The position numbers and the translations under genes were made by a program. From contig NZ_BOML01000060.1 of NCBI RefSeq assembly GCF_016862175.1, positions 1 through 64,000 of the forward strand: a stretch of DNA of 64,000 nt. The letters run 5' to 3'. The notes beneath the pieces are model-generated. The model saw only the letters and a program-made list of their open reading frames with translations, did not search any database and had not been told where the DNA came from. This document shows, piece by piece, positions 26,665 to 35,894 of this stretch; within the stretch, counting starts at the first letter, position 1; the number at the start of each line of letters is the position of its first letter. This DNA is from Paractinoplanes durhamensis (GTDB lineage Bacteria; Actinomycetota; Actinomycetes; Mycobacteriales; Micromonosporaceae).

Positions 26665-26807
26665 TGGTCGACCTCTCGATAAACGGGTCCGAAAATCTGG
26701 TGCGAATCGTAACGAGCCTAGCCGGGCGGGGGCACACCACTTTCCCAGGAGGTACCCGTACACTCTTGCGGGCGTGTGACAAGGAGCATTGAGGAAGGGC
26801 AGCATCC

Positions 26808-27662
26808 GTGGCTTCCAGCAAGGACCGGCAGCGCAAGCTTGCGCGGGCGAAGCTCGATCGGCGTTTGGCGAAGCGGGCCGTCAAGGAGCGGCGTAGGCGT
26901 CGTCTCTATGCCGGCCTGGGCTCGGCCGCTGCTGTCCTGCTGATTGTCGCTGGCGTCGCCTGGGTCGGTGGCGCATTCGACTCCGACGACAAAGACGCCA
27001 CGGCCGCGCAGGACGTGTGCGCCTGGACGCCGCAGAGCGCAACGACGAACACCAATCTCAAGGACGTCGGGACCCCGCCCACCACCGACGTCCCAACCCT
27101 TGGGACCGACACGATGACCATCAATACCGATCAGGGCGACCCCATCGTGGTCGAGCTCGATCAGGAGAAGGCACCGTGCGGCACCGAGGACCTTCGCTAC
27201 CTCGCCGGCAAGAACTTCTTCAGCAACACCACCTGCCACGAGATCACGACGTACGGCGCGATCCGCTGCGGTGACCCCACCGGCACCGGCCTCGGCGGCC
27301 CGACCTACAGCGTGTACAGCGAGAACACCCCGGCCGGGCCGGACCCGTCGCCGAGCGCCGGCACCGGCGCGGCGGCCGTCACCTACCCCAAGGGAACGGT
27401 CGCGCTGATCGGCAACCCGACCGGCACCAACGGCAGCCAGTTCCTGATCTTCTTCAAGGACTACTCGCCGGCCACCCCGGAATACCCGATCGTCGGCACG
27501 GTGACCGCCGGCATCGACACGGTCACCAAGATCGGCAAGATCGCCACCGTCGCGGACTCCGCCGGCGACAAGATCAAGCCGTCGACGAAGATCACCATCA
27601 AGACGCTCACCGTCGGCGCGGCCGCCACCTCCGCGGCCCCCTCGGCAAGCGCCCAGTCTTAA
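26808..27662 (+). CDS. Membrane-anchored cyclophilin-type peptidyl-prolyl isomerase, paralogue 1 (altered active site)
   Basis: 284 residues: a basic cytosolic leader (KDRQRKLARAKLDRRLAKRA), one TM helix (~35-55) and an exterior cyclophilin domain. Cyclophilin landmarks: GTGLGGPTYSVYSEN and GSQFLIF. The catalytic FHR-equivalent reads CHE, so the Arg is replaced by Glu, and the QGGD-equivalent is RCGD. Cysteines at VCAW, APCG, TCHE and RCGD suggest two disulfides, also present in paralogue 2. GTG 26808 has GGAAGGG 8 nt upstream. Convergent with rel. Confidence 0.85.
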   Translation: MASSKDRQRKLARAKLDRRLAKRAVKERRRRRLYAGLGSAAAVLLIVAGVAWVGGAFDSDDKDATAAQDVCAWTPQSATTNTNLKDVGTPPTTDVPTLGTDTMTINTDQGDPIVVELDQEKAPCGTEDLRYLAGKNFFSNTTCHEITTYGAIRCGDPTGTGLGGPTYSVYSENTPAGPDPSPSAGTGAAAVTYPKGTVALIGNPTGTNGSQFLIFFKDYSPATPEYPIVGTVTAGIDTVTKIGKIATVADSAGDKIKPSTKITIKTLTVGAAATSAAPSASAQS

Positions 27663-27694
27663 GTCCCCAGGCCGAACACAGCAGGAGGAACGAC

Positions 27695-28522
27695 GTGTCG
27701 TCGATCAAGGACCGGCAGCGCGCGGCGGCGCGGGCCCGGCTCGAGAAGGAGATGCAGGAACGCTCTGCAGCCGCTCGCAAGCGCCGGCAGAAGCAGGCAA
27801 TCATCGGCACGGCCATCGCCGTGGTGGTCATCGCCGGCGCCGCGGTCTGGATCGTCACCGCGCTGAAGGACGACAAAAAGTCCACCTCCACGACCAGCAG
27901 CAGCGTGCCGGCCGGCTCGGTCGCCTGCACCTGGACCCCGGACACGGGTGGCGGCAAGGTGAAGGACGTCGGCACGCCGCCGGCCACGGCACCGAACACC
28001 GGCACCGCGACGCTGACGATGGCCACCAACCTGGGCAACATCGTGGCCACTCTGGACAAGTCCAAGGTCCCGTGCACGACGGCCAGCTTCACGTACCTGG
28101 CGAGCAAGAAATTCTGGGATAACACGAAGTGCCACCGACTGGTGAACGAGGCCAGTTTCAAGGTCCTGCAGTGTGGTGACCCGTTCGCTACTGGCAAGGG
28201 CTACCGGGATACTGATGGGCAGGGCGGGCCTAGCTACACGATGGCCGAGGAGAACCTTCCTACGGACACGAACAAGCCGTATCCGGCTGGGTCTATTGCT
28301 ATGGCTAATACGGGGCAGGCCGGTAGTACTGGGTCGCAGTTCTTCATCTGCTCTGAGGACACTCAGCTTCCTGCTTCCTACACGCTTCTTGGCACGATCA
28401 CCTCTGGCCTTGATCTGGTCAAGGATGTGGTCAAGGCCGGGGATGACGAGGCGTTCAAGGCCTCTGCCGGCGGTGGTCATCCTAAGAAGGAGCTCGACAT
28501 CAAGTCTCTTGTGATGTCCTGA
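27695..28522 (+). CDS. Membrane-anchored cyclophilin-type peptidyl-prolyl isomerase, paralogue 2
   Basis: 275 residues, a tandem duplicate of the preceding gene with the same layout: basic leader, TM helix (AIIGTAIAVVVIAGAAVWIV) and exterior cyclophilin domain. It keeps the catalytic Arg (KCHRLV), QCGDP, GQGGPSYTMAEEN and GSQFFICSED, so it should be active on secreted proteins. GTG 27695 has AGGAGG 6 nt upstream. Codons are G/C-ending up to about 28140 and then switch to T-ending (GAT, ACT, CCT, GCT), next to repeat copy A. Confidence 0.9.
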   Translation: MSSIKDRQRAAARARLEKEMQERSAAARKRRQKQAIIGTAIAVVVIAGAAVWIVTALKDDKKSTSTTSSSVPAGSVACTWTPDTGGGKVKDVGTPPATAPNTGTATLTMATNLGNIVATLDKSKVPCTTASFTYLASKKFWDNTKCHRLVNEASFKVLQCGDPFATGKGYRDTDGQGGPSYTMAEENLPTDTNKPYPAGSIAMANTGQAGSTGSQFFICSEDTQLPASYTLLGTITSGLDLVKDVVKAGDDEAFKASAGGGHPKKELDIKSLVMS

Positions 28523-28536
28523 TCTACGGCGTTTGA

Positions 28537-28564
28537 GGGCGGGGCCTTTGGGCTCCGCCCTTTT
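28537..28564 (+). terminator. Intrinsic terminator after the cyclophilin genes
   Basis: 10-bp stem GGGCGGGGCC/GGCTCCGCCC (one G-U), loop TTTG, followed by TTTT. It lies 15 nt after the stop codon. Confidence 0.85.
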
Positions 28565-28573
28565 GCTTGCTCT

Positions 28574-28912
28574 GGGACGGTTGAGGGCCGGGGGTGACCA
28601 CGCTGGGCGGTAAAGCATCTATGCCCTGCGTGGTCACCCCCGGCCCTCAACCTCGCGTGGGAACAACTGACGGCCAGGACTTTGGTCACCCGCTGCTTCG
28701 TGCACGGTCCAGCTGGCGGTCCCCTGACGGCTAGCGGTCGGGCTGCCGCGCTTTGGCACAGCCAGGAAAGCCGCTCACCCGGGCCGGCCTGCGTGGTGGG
28801 TCAAGCGAACATTCAGCGCCGCCCACGGCCTTAGAAGAAAAGATCAAACCCGTGGGGGGTAGGGGTGGGGGTGGTCAAACTCTTTTGAGGCTTGCGTGTT
28901 CGCGCCGTGCAG
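28574..28912 (+). repeat. Dispersed ~340-bp repeat, copy A
   Basis: Begins GGGACGG, contains the long hairpin at 28579-28652, then blocks shared with copy B such as GCGGTCCCCTGACGGC (28716-28731), GGTGGGTCAAGCGAACATTC and GATCAAACCCGTGG, and ends in GCTTGCG...CGCGCC. The first 80 bases (28574-28653) are identical to 47615-47694. It lies 51 bp past the cyclophilin stop with the hairpin facing that gene. A short reading frame runs through it but has a TAG that copies B and C lack. Confidence 0.85.
28579..28652. terminator. Giant hairpin of repeat copy A
   Basis: Perfect 25-bp arms (28579-28603, 28628-28652) with a 24-nt loop in which GGGC/GCCC can extend the stem. It is long enough to act as a bidirectional terminator between the cyclophilin and rel genes. 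Confidence 0.6.
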
Positions 28913-28996
28913 AAGTTGCTGGGCTTAGGGGTGCCCCGTCAGCCCTCGATGTGCCACAGAGCCCCGGGTTTGGGTTTGGGTTTGGGCTTGGCCCTG

Positions 28997-31528
28997 TTAA
29001 GCGCCTGACGTCACTCGGTAGGCGTCGAAGACTCCGTCTACCTTTCGGACGGCTGCCACCAAGTGGCCCAGGTGCTTCGGGTCTGCCATTTCGAAGGTGA
29101 AACGGCTTACCGCTACTCGGTCTCGGGTTGTCGTGACCGTGGCCGACAGGATGTTCACCCGCTCCTCCGAGAGGACTCGGGTCACATCCGCCAGGAGCTT
29201 GTGGCGGTCTAGGGCCTCTACCTGGATTGCTACCAAGAAAGTTGAGGCGCTTGTTGGCTTCCAGCTGACCTCTACCACTCGCTCCTGCTGGTCGCGCAGG
29301 TCCTCGGCGTTTGCGCAGTCTTCCCGGTGGACGCTTACGCCGCCTGAACGCGTTACGAAACCGAAGACCGCGTCGCCGGGGACGGGCGTGCAGCAGCGGG
29401 CCAGCTTCACCCACACGTCGCTCACACCCTTGACCACCACGCCTGGGTCCTGGGCTGTGCTTCGGTTTCGTGGTGGGCGGGTTGCGACTGCGGTCTCGGC
29501 GATGTCCTCTACCGCGCCCTCTTCGCCGCCGAAGCCCGCCACCAGCTTCTGCACCACCGACTGGGCGGAGACCGTGCTCTCGCCTACCGCGGCGTACAGC
29601 GATGCCACGTCGGCCAGGTGCAGGTCTCGGGCGATCGTCGTCAGGTTTTCGCTGGTCAGCATGCGCTGCAGGGGGAGGCCCTGCTTGCGCATTGCCTTGA
29701 CGATCGCCTCCTTGCCGTCCTCGATCGCTTCCTCGCGGCGTTCCTTGTTGAAGAACTGCCGGATCTTGGTGCGGGCTCTTGGGCTCTTGACGAAACCCAG
29801 CCAGTCCTGCGTCGGGCCGGCCGTTGCCGACTTCGACGTGAAGATCTCGATTACGTCGCCGTTGGACAAGGTCGACTCGAGTGGCACCAGCTTGCCGTTG
29901 ACCCTCGCGCCGATGCACTTGTGGCCGACCTGGGTGTGCACGGCGTAGGCGAAGTCGACCGGCGTCGAGCCGGTCGGCAGCGGGATCACGTCGCCCTTCG
30001 GCGTGAAGACGTAGACCTCCTGGCTGGAGAGGTCGAAGCGCAACGCGTCCAGGAACTCGGACGGGTCGCTCGCCTCGCGCTGCCAGTCGAGCAGCTGCCG
30101 CAGCCAGGTCATCTCGTCGATGTGCGCCGGCGGGCCGACGATCGTCGCGCCCTTCTGCTCCTTGTACTTCCAGTGCGCGGCGATGCCGAACTCAGCCGTA
30201 CGGTGCATCGCGAAGGTTCTGATCTGCATCTCGACCGGCTTGCCGGTCGGGCCGATGACCGTCGTGTGCAGCGATTGGTACATGTTGAACTTCGGCATCG
30301 CGATGTAGTCCTTGAACCGGCCCGGCACCGGCTGCCAGTTCGCGTGGATGACGCCCAGCGCGGCGTAGCAGTCGCGGACCGTGTCGACCAGGATGCGCAC
30401 GCCGACCAGGTCGTAGATGTCGTTGAAGTCGCGGCCCCGCACGATCATCTTCTGGTAGATCGAGTAGAGGTGCTTGGGGCGGCCGGTCACCTCGGCCTTG
30501 ATCTTCGCGGACTTCAGGTCGAGGCCGACCCGGTTGGTCACCTGGCGCAGCAGCGCCTCCCGCTGCGGCTGGTGCTCACCGATCAGGCGGTTGATCTCCT
30601 CGAACCGCTTCGGGAACAGGGTGCCGAACGCGAGGTCCTCAAGCTCCCACTTGATCGTGTTCATACCGAGGCGGTGGGCCAGCGGGGCCAGGATCTCCAG
30701 CGTCTCCTTGGCCTTCTGCTCCTGCTTGGGGCGGGGCAGGAAGGTCAGGGTGCGCATGTTGTGCAGCCGGTCGGCCAGCTTGATGACCAGGACCCGCGGG
30801 TCCTTCGCCATCGCCACGACCATCTTGCGGATCGTCTCGGCCTTGGCCGCGTCGCCCAGCTTGACCCGGTCGAGCTTGGTCACCCCGTCGACCAGCAGCG
30901 CCACCTCGGCGCCGAAGTCGGTCTTCATCGAGTCGAGCGAGTAGTCGGTGTCCTCGATCGTGTCGTGCAGCAGCGCCGCCACCAGGGTGGTCGTGTCCAT
31001 GCCGAGGTTGGCCAGGATCGTCGCCACGGCGAGCGGGTGCGTGATGTACGGGTCGCCGGACTTTCGGTATTGACCCGAGTGCCAGCGCGCGGCCACGTCG
31101 AAGGCGCGCTGCAGCTGGCGGCCGTCGGCCTTGGGGTGGCTGGCCCGGTGGGTGGCGATCAGCGGCTCGAGCACCTCGCTGACCTGGGTGCTCTGCCACG
31201 GTGCGTTGAAGCGGGCCAGGCGGGCCCGGACCCGGCGCCCGGTCGGCGCGCCGGCCAGGCCGAAGCCGGTCATCGGCTCCTCGCCGGGCGGCATCGGCTG
31301 GGTCGTCTCCGGGTCGGCGGCAACCGGAACGGCCGGGCGCGGAGATGTCACCTCGGCGCGCGTCTCGGTCGGCTCCGGGGTCCGAACAGCATCGTCCGCA
31401 CCGGTCCGTGCGTTCTCGGTCGGCTGCACCGTGCCCTCCGTCGGAGGGGCGACGTCGCTGGACACCGGTCTCCTCACACCTTCGACAGAAACCTCGCCGG
31501 CCGGCGTCGGCCGGTGAAGCTCGCTCAT
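28997..31528 (-). CDS. rel: Bifunctional (p)ppGpp synthetase/hydrolase
   Basis: Stringent-response enzyme making and degrading ppGpp, 843 residues. HD hydrolase domain with LLHDTIEDTDYS; synthetase domain with GVRILVDTVRDCYAALG and YIAMPKFNMYQSLHTTV; TGS domain VYVFTPKGDVIPLPTGSTPVDFAYAVH; zinc-finger-like helical region with CCTPVPGD; C-terminal ACT domain. ATG 31528 has AGGGG 7 nt upstream; an in-frame GTG eight codons earlier lacks a site. The last ~300 codons (28997-29800) contain many A-ending codons (GTA, CGA, GCA), unlike the rest. Downstream of apt in the conserved actinobacterial order. Confidence 0.96.
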   Translation of the reverse strand: MSELHRPTPAGEVSVEGVRRPVSSDVAPPTEGTVQPTENARTGADDAVRTPEPTETRAEVTSPRPAVPVAADPETTQPMPPGEEPMTGFGLAGAPTGRRVRARLARFNAPWQSTQVSEVLEPLIATHRASHPKADGRQLQRAFDVAARWHSGQYRKSGDPYITHPLAVATILANLGMDTTTLVAALLHDTIEDTDYSLDSMKTDFGAEVALLVDGVTKLDRVKLGDAAKAETIRKMVVAMAKDPRVLVIKLADRLHNMRTLTFLPRPKQEQKAKETLEILAPLAHRLGMNTIKWELEDLAFGTLFPKRFEEINRLIGEHQPQREALLRQVTNRVGLDLKSAKIKAEVTGRPKHLYSIYQKMIVRGRDFNDIYDLVGVRILVDTVRDCYAALGVIHANWQPVPGRFKDYIAMPKFNMYQSLHTTVIGPTGKPVEMQIRTFAMHRTAEFGIAAHWKYKEQKGATIVGPPAHIDEMTWLRQLLDWQREASDPSEFLDALRFDLSSQEVYVFTPKGDVIPLPTGSTPVDFAYAVHTQVGHKCIGARVNGKLVPLESTLSNGDVIEIFTSKSATAGPTQDWLGFVKSPRARTKIRQFFNKERREEAIEDGKEAIVKAMRKQGLPLQRMLTSENLTTIARDLHLADVASLYAAVGESTVSAQSVVQKLVAGFGGEEGAVEDIAETAVATRPPRNRSTAQDPGVVVKGVSDVWVKLARCCTPVPGDAVFGFVTRSGGVSVHREDCANAEDLRDQQERVVEVSWKPTSASTFLVAIQVEALDRHKLLADVTRVLSEERVNILSATVTTTRDRVAVSRFTFEMADPKHLGHLVAAVRKVDGVFDAYRVTSGA

Positions 31529-31642
31529 CCCGGAGCCCCTGCTGTTGGTCACCTGGTTAGGAACGCCATCCTACCCGTACGGACTTCCCGGATGCCCCGG
31601 CCGAACCTCCGAAAGAGCGGGTATCCACCGGACGAAACCGGA

Positions 31643-32209
31643 TCAAACGGTCAGCAATGCGTGGACCGTCCTCGGGCTGAGACGCTCCCGGCCCTTCAGA
31701 AACCCTAGTTCCATCAGCACCGTGAAGCCGATGACCGTGCCGCCGGCCCGCTCGACAAGATCCAGCGCGGCACCGGCCGTGCCGCCGGTGGCGAGCACGT
31801 CGTCGACCACCAGGACGCGCTGTCCGGCGATGAACGCGTCCTCGTGCACCTCGAGGGTGGCCTCGCCGTACTCGAGCTCGTAGGTGGCCGCGAGAGCCTT
31901 GCGGGGCAGCTTGCCGGCCTTGCGCACCGGCACCACGCCGGCCCCGGTCGCGTACGCCACCGCGGCGGCCACCACGAACCCGCGCGCCTCGACCCCGGCC
32001 ACCACGTCGAACCCGCCCGGCCCGTAGTGCTCGACGATGCCGTCCACCACCCGGCGGAACGCGGCGCCGTCGGCGAACAGTGGCATCAGGTCCTTGAAGA
32101 CGATGCCCGGCTTCGGGAAGTCGGGCACGTCGACCGTGCCGCCGAGGACCACGGAGGCGAGTTCGGGGCCGCTGTCGCCGCGGGGAGTACCAGATGGCTG
32201 ATCAGTCAC
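31643..32209 (-). CDS. apt: Adenine phosphoribosyltransferase
   Basis: Purine salvage enzyme converting adenine and PRPP to AMP, 188 residues. The PRPP-binding motif is VLVVDDVLATGGTA; PDFPKPGIVFKDLMPLF and GVEARGFVVAAAVAYATG are family-typical. GTG 32209 gives a start (TDQPSG) with no clear ribosome site. A terminator-like hairpin ends 13 nt before it (32223-32255). A later GTG within ELASVV is an alternative start. Confidence 0.93.
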   Translation of the reverse strand: MTDQPSGTPRGDSGPELASVVLGGTVDVPDFPKPGIVFKDLMPLFADGAAFRRVVDGIVEHYGPGGFDVVAGVEARGFVVAAAVAYATGAGVVPVRKAGKLPRKALAATYELEYGEATLEVHEDAFIAGQRVLVVDDVLATGGTAGAALDLVERAGGTVIGFTVLMELGFLKGRERLSPRTVHALLTV

Positions 32210-32222
32210 GGCGGAAAGCTTA

Positions 32223-32255
32223 AAGGCCCGCCGTCCCAGCGGGACGACGGGCCTT
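32223..32255 (-). terminator. Hairpin between secF and apt
   Basis: 15-bp arms (AAGGCCCGCCGTCCC and its near-complement, one mismatch) with a 3-nt loop, followed on the minus strand by TTTAAGCTTT. Either a secF terminator or an attenuator in the apt leader. Confidence 0.65.
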
Positions 32256-32267
32256 CGCGCGAGTGGA

Positions 32268-33473
32268 TCAGCGGCGCTTGGTGCCACCACTGGGCCGGTT
32301 GCCGGCGCCGCCGGGGCGGCCGCCGCGGTTGGTGTTGCGCTTCGCCGTCGGGCGGGCACCCGGGCGCGGCGCCGCCGTCGAGGCCAGCGCCGGAGCCTCG
32401 TCCGACTCGGTGGCGTTGGGCTGACGCTGCCGCTCGGCACGCGGCGCCACGTCGCCGGAGCGGACCGAGGCCCGGCGGGCCAGGACCCGGGCGGTGTGCG
32501 CCTTGATCTTCGGCTCCTGGTCCTTCAGCGCGCTGAGCACCGGCGCCGCGAACATGATCGAGGAGATGACGCCGAAGCCCATACCGACGAAGAGCACCAG
32601 GCCGAGGTCCTTCAGGGTGCCCGCGCCGAGCAGACCGGCACCGATGAAGAGCAGGCCACCGACCGGCAGCAGCGCCACCAGGCCGGTGTTGAGCGACCGC
32701 ATCAGGGTCTGGTTGACCGCGAGGTTGGTGGCCTCCGAGTAGGTCCGGACGCTGCTCGCGGTGATGCCGCGAGTGTTCTCCTGGACCTTGTCGAACACGA
32801 CCACCACGTCGTACAGCGAGTAACCGAGGATCGTCAGGAAGCCGATCACCGTCGACGGAGTGACCTCGAAGCCGACCAGCGAGTAGACGCCGGCCGTGAG
32901 GACCAGGTCGAGCAGCAGCGACGAGAGCGCCGCCACCGCCATCCGCCACTCGAACCGGACGACCAGGTAGGCCATCACCAGGACCAGGAAGACGAGCAGA
33001 CCGATGATGGCCTGCTTGGTCACCTGGCCACCCCAGGCCGCCGAAACGTTGTCGTCGCTGACGTCCTCGGCCTTGACGCCCAGGTCGGCGACCAGCGTCG
33101 CCTTGGCCTTCTCCGCCTGGCCCGGGGCCAGGGCCGGGGCCCGGACCGTGTAGTACGCGTCGCCGCCGCCGGTGCTGCGGACCTGCTGCACCGCGCCGAT
33201 CTCGGCGGCCGGGTCGACCGCCTTGATGGCCCGGTCGACCGCGCTGGAGACCTCGCCCTGGCTGAGCTCCTGGCCGGTCGTGGTCTTGGCCGGCACGCTG
33301 AACGACGTGCCACCGGCGAACTCGATGCCCAGCTCGAAGCTCTTGAACGTGAAGCTGCCGATCGAGATCAGCACCAGCACGGCCGCGACGATGAACCAGG
33401 TGTTCCGCCGGCCGACGATGTTGAGATTCGCTTCGCCCTGGTAAAGGCGGTTGGCGAGACCGTTACGGGCCAT
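32268..33473 (-). CDS. secF: Protein translocase subunit SecF
   Basis: Membrane subunit that with SecD uses proton-motive force to complete Sec export. 401 residues; six TM helices, the first near residue 25 (TWFIVAAVLVLISIGSF). The D1 motif is FELGIEFAGGTSF and the D4-D6 region includes SLYDVVVVFDKVQEN. The C-terminal ~90 residues are a basic, low-complexity cytosolic extension. ATG 33473 has AGGAGG 6 nt upstream, within the end of secD. Confidence 0.95.
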   Translation of the reverse strand: MARNGLANRLYQGEANLNIVGRRNTWFIVAAVLVLISIGSFTFKSFELGIEFAGGTSFSVPAKTTTGQELSQGEVSSAVDRAIKAVDPAAEIGAVQQVRSTGGGDAYYTVRAPALAPGQAEKAKATLVADLGVKAEDVSDDNVSAAWGGQVTKQAIIGLLVFLVLVMAYLVVRFEWRMAVAALSSLLLDLVLTAGVYSLVGFEVTPSTVIGFLTILGYSLYDVVVVFDKVQENTRGITASSVRTYSEATNLAVNQTLMRSLNTGLVALLPVGGLLFIGAGLLGAGTLKDLGLVLFVGMGFGVISSIMFAAPVLSALKDQEPKIKAHTARVLARRASVRSGDVAPRAERQRQPNATESDEAPALASTAAPRPGARPTAKRNTNRGGRPGGAGNRPSGGTKRR

Positions 33474-33474
33474 C

Positions 33475-35370
33475 TCAGGCCTCCTTGACGTCGGTCGGGG
33501 CGCGACGCAGGACGCGGCCGAGACCGCTGACCCGCGGCGACAGGAACGCCTTGGTGTTCGCGAACATCGTCATGATCGGGTGCCGGAAGAGGAACACCAC
33601 GAGAAGGTCGAGCACGGTGGACAGACCCAGCGCGAACGCGAAGCCCTGGACGGCGCCGATCGAGACGATGTAGAGCACCACGGCGGCCATGATCGTGATC
33701 GTGTTCGCCGAGATGATCGTGCGGCGAGCGCGGGCCCAGGCGCGGGGCACGGCACTCCGCGGACTTCGACCCTCGTGGATCTCGTCCTTGAGTCTCTCGA
33801 AGTAGATGACGAACGAGTCCGCTGCCACACCTAGCGAGACGATGAAGCCGGCGATCCCGGCCAGGGTCAGCGTGAAGCCGACCGTCCGGCCGAGGAAGAC
33901 CAGCGCGCCGAAGGTGAGCAGGCCGGACAGGATGAGGCTCAGGAAGATGACCGAGCCGAGCAGGCGGTAGTAGAAGAACGCGTACACCGCCACCAGGGCC
34001 ATGCCGATCGCGGCGGCCAGCAGGCCGGCCTTGAGCTGCGCGATGCCCAGCGTCGCGGAGACCGTCTGCGCCGGGCCGGCGGTGAAGGTGACCGGGATCG
34101 CGCCGAAGTTCAGCTGGTCGGCGAGCTCCTTGGCCGAGGCCGAGTTGAACTGGCCGGTGATCTGCGAGGTGCTGGTCAGCACGCCCTGGATCTGCGGCGC
34201 CGAGATGACGTTCTTGTCGAGGACCACCGCGACCGCGCAGTGCTCAGCGCCCGAGTAGAGCGTCTGGGCGGCGACGAAGCAGGGGTCGGCCGAGGTGGCG
34301 TTGAACGCCGTCCGGGTCAGGTTGGTCCACTTGGTCTGACCGTCGCTCTTGAAGTCGAGCGAGACGACCCACTGGCCGTTCTGCTGGTCGAGCTGCGCCG
34401 ACGCCTTGGAGATGTCGTCGCCGACGACCTTCGCCTGGTCCAGCATGATCTTCGCGCCGTTGTAGCAGGCGGCGACCTTGGTGGCCACGTTGTCGATCGC
34501 GCCGTTCGGCCGGGCGTCCAGCTGCGTGCAGCTGATCGTCGGGATGTTGAACTGCATGTCCGGGGTGAGCGCGTTGACCTCGGCGCCGGTCAGCTTGCCG
34601 AACGCCGCGTAGGGCAGGCCGGCCTTGGTGTCGGTGGACAGGTCCACCGGCGCGGTCAGCTTCTCGGCGGCGGCCCAGACGGTCGCCCCCACCTTCGCCT
34701 TGACCTGGGCCGGGGTGACCTCTTCCTGGCCGGGCACCGCGGCGGTGCTGTCGGCCGCCGGGGTCGCCGCCGGCGCCGGGGTGGTCGGGGTGACGCTCGG
34801 GCTCGGCGCCTTCACGACCTCGCCGCCGCCCTGCCCGCCGGTCGACGGGGAGGCGTTGACCGCCGGCGCGCTCGCCTTGCTCGTCGGCTTGGCCGAGGAA
34901 CTGGTGGAGGGGGCCGCGGACGCGGACGCCGTCGCGGTCGGCGGGTTGAGCGCCGTCTCGGCGACGTCGCCGGTCACCCCGGTCAGCAGCCGGAAGCGCA
35001 TCTGCGCGGCCGTGGCCAGGTTTTTCAGCTGGTCGTCGGACTCGCCCGCGAGCGACACGACGATGTTGCGGTCACCCTGGATGATGACCTCGGCCTCGGA
35101 GACACCGAGAGCGTTCACCCGGTTCTCGATGATGTCGCGGGCCTGCTGCATGCTGTCCTTGGTCGGCGGCTGGCCGCCCTGCACGGACGCGATGTAGGTG
35201 GCCTGGGTGCCACCGACCAGGTCCTGGCCCAGCTTCGGGTGGAGCCGATCGGTGAAGCTGCCCTTCGCGTTACCGGCGAAGAAGACAAGCAGATACAGGA
35301 TGACGAAGACCAGGCCGAGCACGCCGAGTTGGCGTCCGGGATGCATCTGTCCCTGTGGTGGTCGTGCCAC
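33475..35370 (-). CDS. secD: Protein translocase subunit SecD
   Basis: Partner of SecF, 631 residues. N-terminal TM helix (LGVLGLVFVILYLLVFFAG), large exterior P1 domain, then five TM helices with SLGVAADSFVIYFERLKDE. The P1 domain is interrupted at ~145-225 by an Ala/Ser/Thr/Pro-rich low-complexity insert, common in actinobacteria. GTG start at 35370. Order yajC-secD-secF as expected. Confidence 0.95.
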   Translation of the reverse strand: MARPPQGQMHPGRQLGVLGLVFVILYLLVFFAGNAKGSFTDRLHPKLGQDLVGGTQATYIASVQGGQPPTKDSMQQARDIIENRVNALGVSEAEVIIQGDRNIVVSLAGESDDQLKNLATAAQMRFRLLTGVTGDVAETALNPPTATASASAAPSTSSSAKPTSKASAPAVNASPSTGGQGGGEVVKAPSPSVTPTTPAPAATPAADSTAAVPGQEEVTPAQVKAKVGATVWAAAEKLTAPVDLSTDTKAGLPYAAFGKLTGAEVNALTPDMQFNIPTISCTQLDARPNGAIDNVATKVAACYNGAKIMLDQAKVVGDDISKASAQLDQQNGQWVVSLDFKSDGQTKWTNLTRTAFNATSADPCFVAAQTLYSGAEHCAVAVVLDKNVISAPQIQGVLTSTSQITGQFNSASAKELADQLNFGAIPVTFTAGPAQTVSATLGIAQLKAGLLAAAIGMALVAVYAFFYYRLLGSVIFLSLILSGLLTFGALVFLGRTVGFTLTLAGIAGFIVSLGVAADSFVIYFERLKDEIHEGRSPRSAVPRAWARARRTIISANTITIMAAVVLYIVSIGAVQGFAFALGLSTVLDLLVVFLFRHPIMTMFANTKAFLSPRVSGLGRVLRRAPTDVKEA

Positions 35371-35498
35371 GGCGTTCGGTCTCCCTGTGCGTTTCGGCCG
35401 CCCCCCGGGCGGCGCCGATCAGATTGCGGTGGCCGATGTCCGGCCGGACGAACCGGCCCGACGGCAGAATGCGCCGCGGGCCGGTCCGGAAAGATTTA

Positions 35499-35894
35499 TC
35501 AGTCTTTCTTGCGCGTGTCGGCGGTCGAGTCCTCGACCACCGGCTCGTCGACCACGACTGGCTCGTCCTCGACCGGCACATCGTCCGCGTCTGCGACAGG
35601 CTCGGCCTTGGGCAGCACGCGGGCGATCGCCGGGCGGGCGAACTTCAGCACGACGCCGGGAGCGACCTCCAGACTAGCCACATCGTCATCGATGGATACA
35701 ACGGTCCCGTGCAGACCGCCGATGGTCACGATCTGGTCGCCCGGACCGAGAGTGTTCTGCATGTTCAGCGCCTCGCGGCGGCGCTTCTGCTGCGGGCGGA
35801 TCATCAGGAAATAAACGACGCCGAAGAGCAGGAGCAGGAACAGGATGGTGGTAAAGCCGTTTCCTGAGCCTGACGCTGCTGCTGCGTGAACCAC
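35499..35894 (-). CDS. yajC: Sec translocon accessory protein YajC
   Basis: 131 residues: a single TM helix (TTILFLLLLFGVVYFLMI) followed by RPQQKRRREAL and the GDQIVTIGGLHGTVVSID strand pair diagnostic of YajC, then an acidic tail ending in KKD. GTG 35894 has GGAAGG 7 nt upstream. First of yajC-secD-secF, downstream of ruvB. Confidence 0.93.
   Translation of the reverse strand: MVHAAAASGSGNGFTTILFLLLLFGVVYFLMIRPQQKRRREALNMQNTLGPGDQIVTIGGLHGTVVSIDDDVASLEVAPGVVLKFARPAIARVLPKAEPVADADDVPVEDEPVVVDEPVVEDSTADTRKKD

Noticed and set aside
28574..28912. Repeat copies as CRISPR or classical insertion sequence
   Set aside because: There are no short regularly spaced repeats, no transposase and no terminal inverted repeats with target duplications that I can see.
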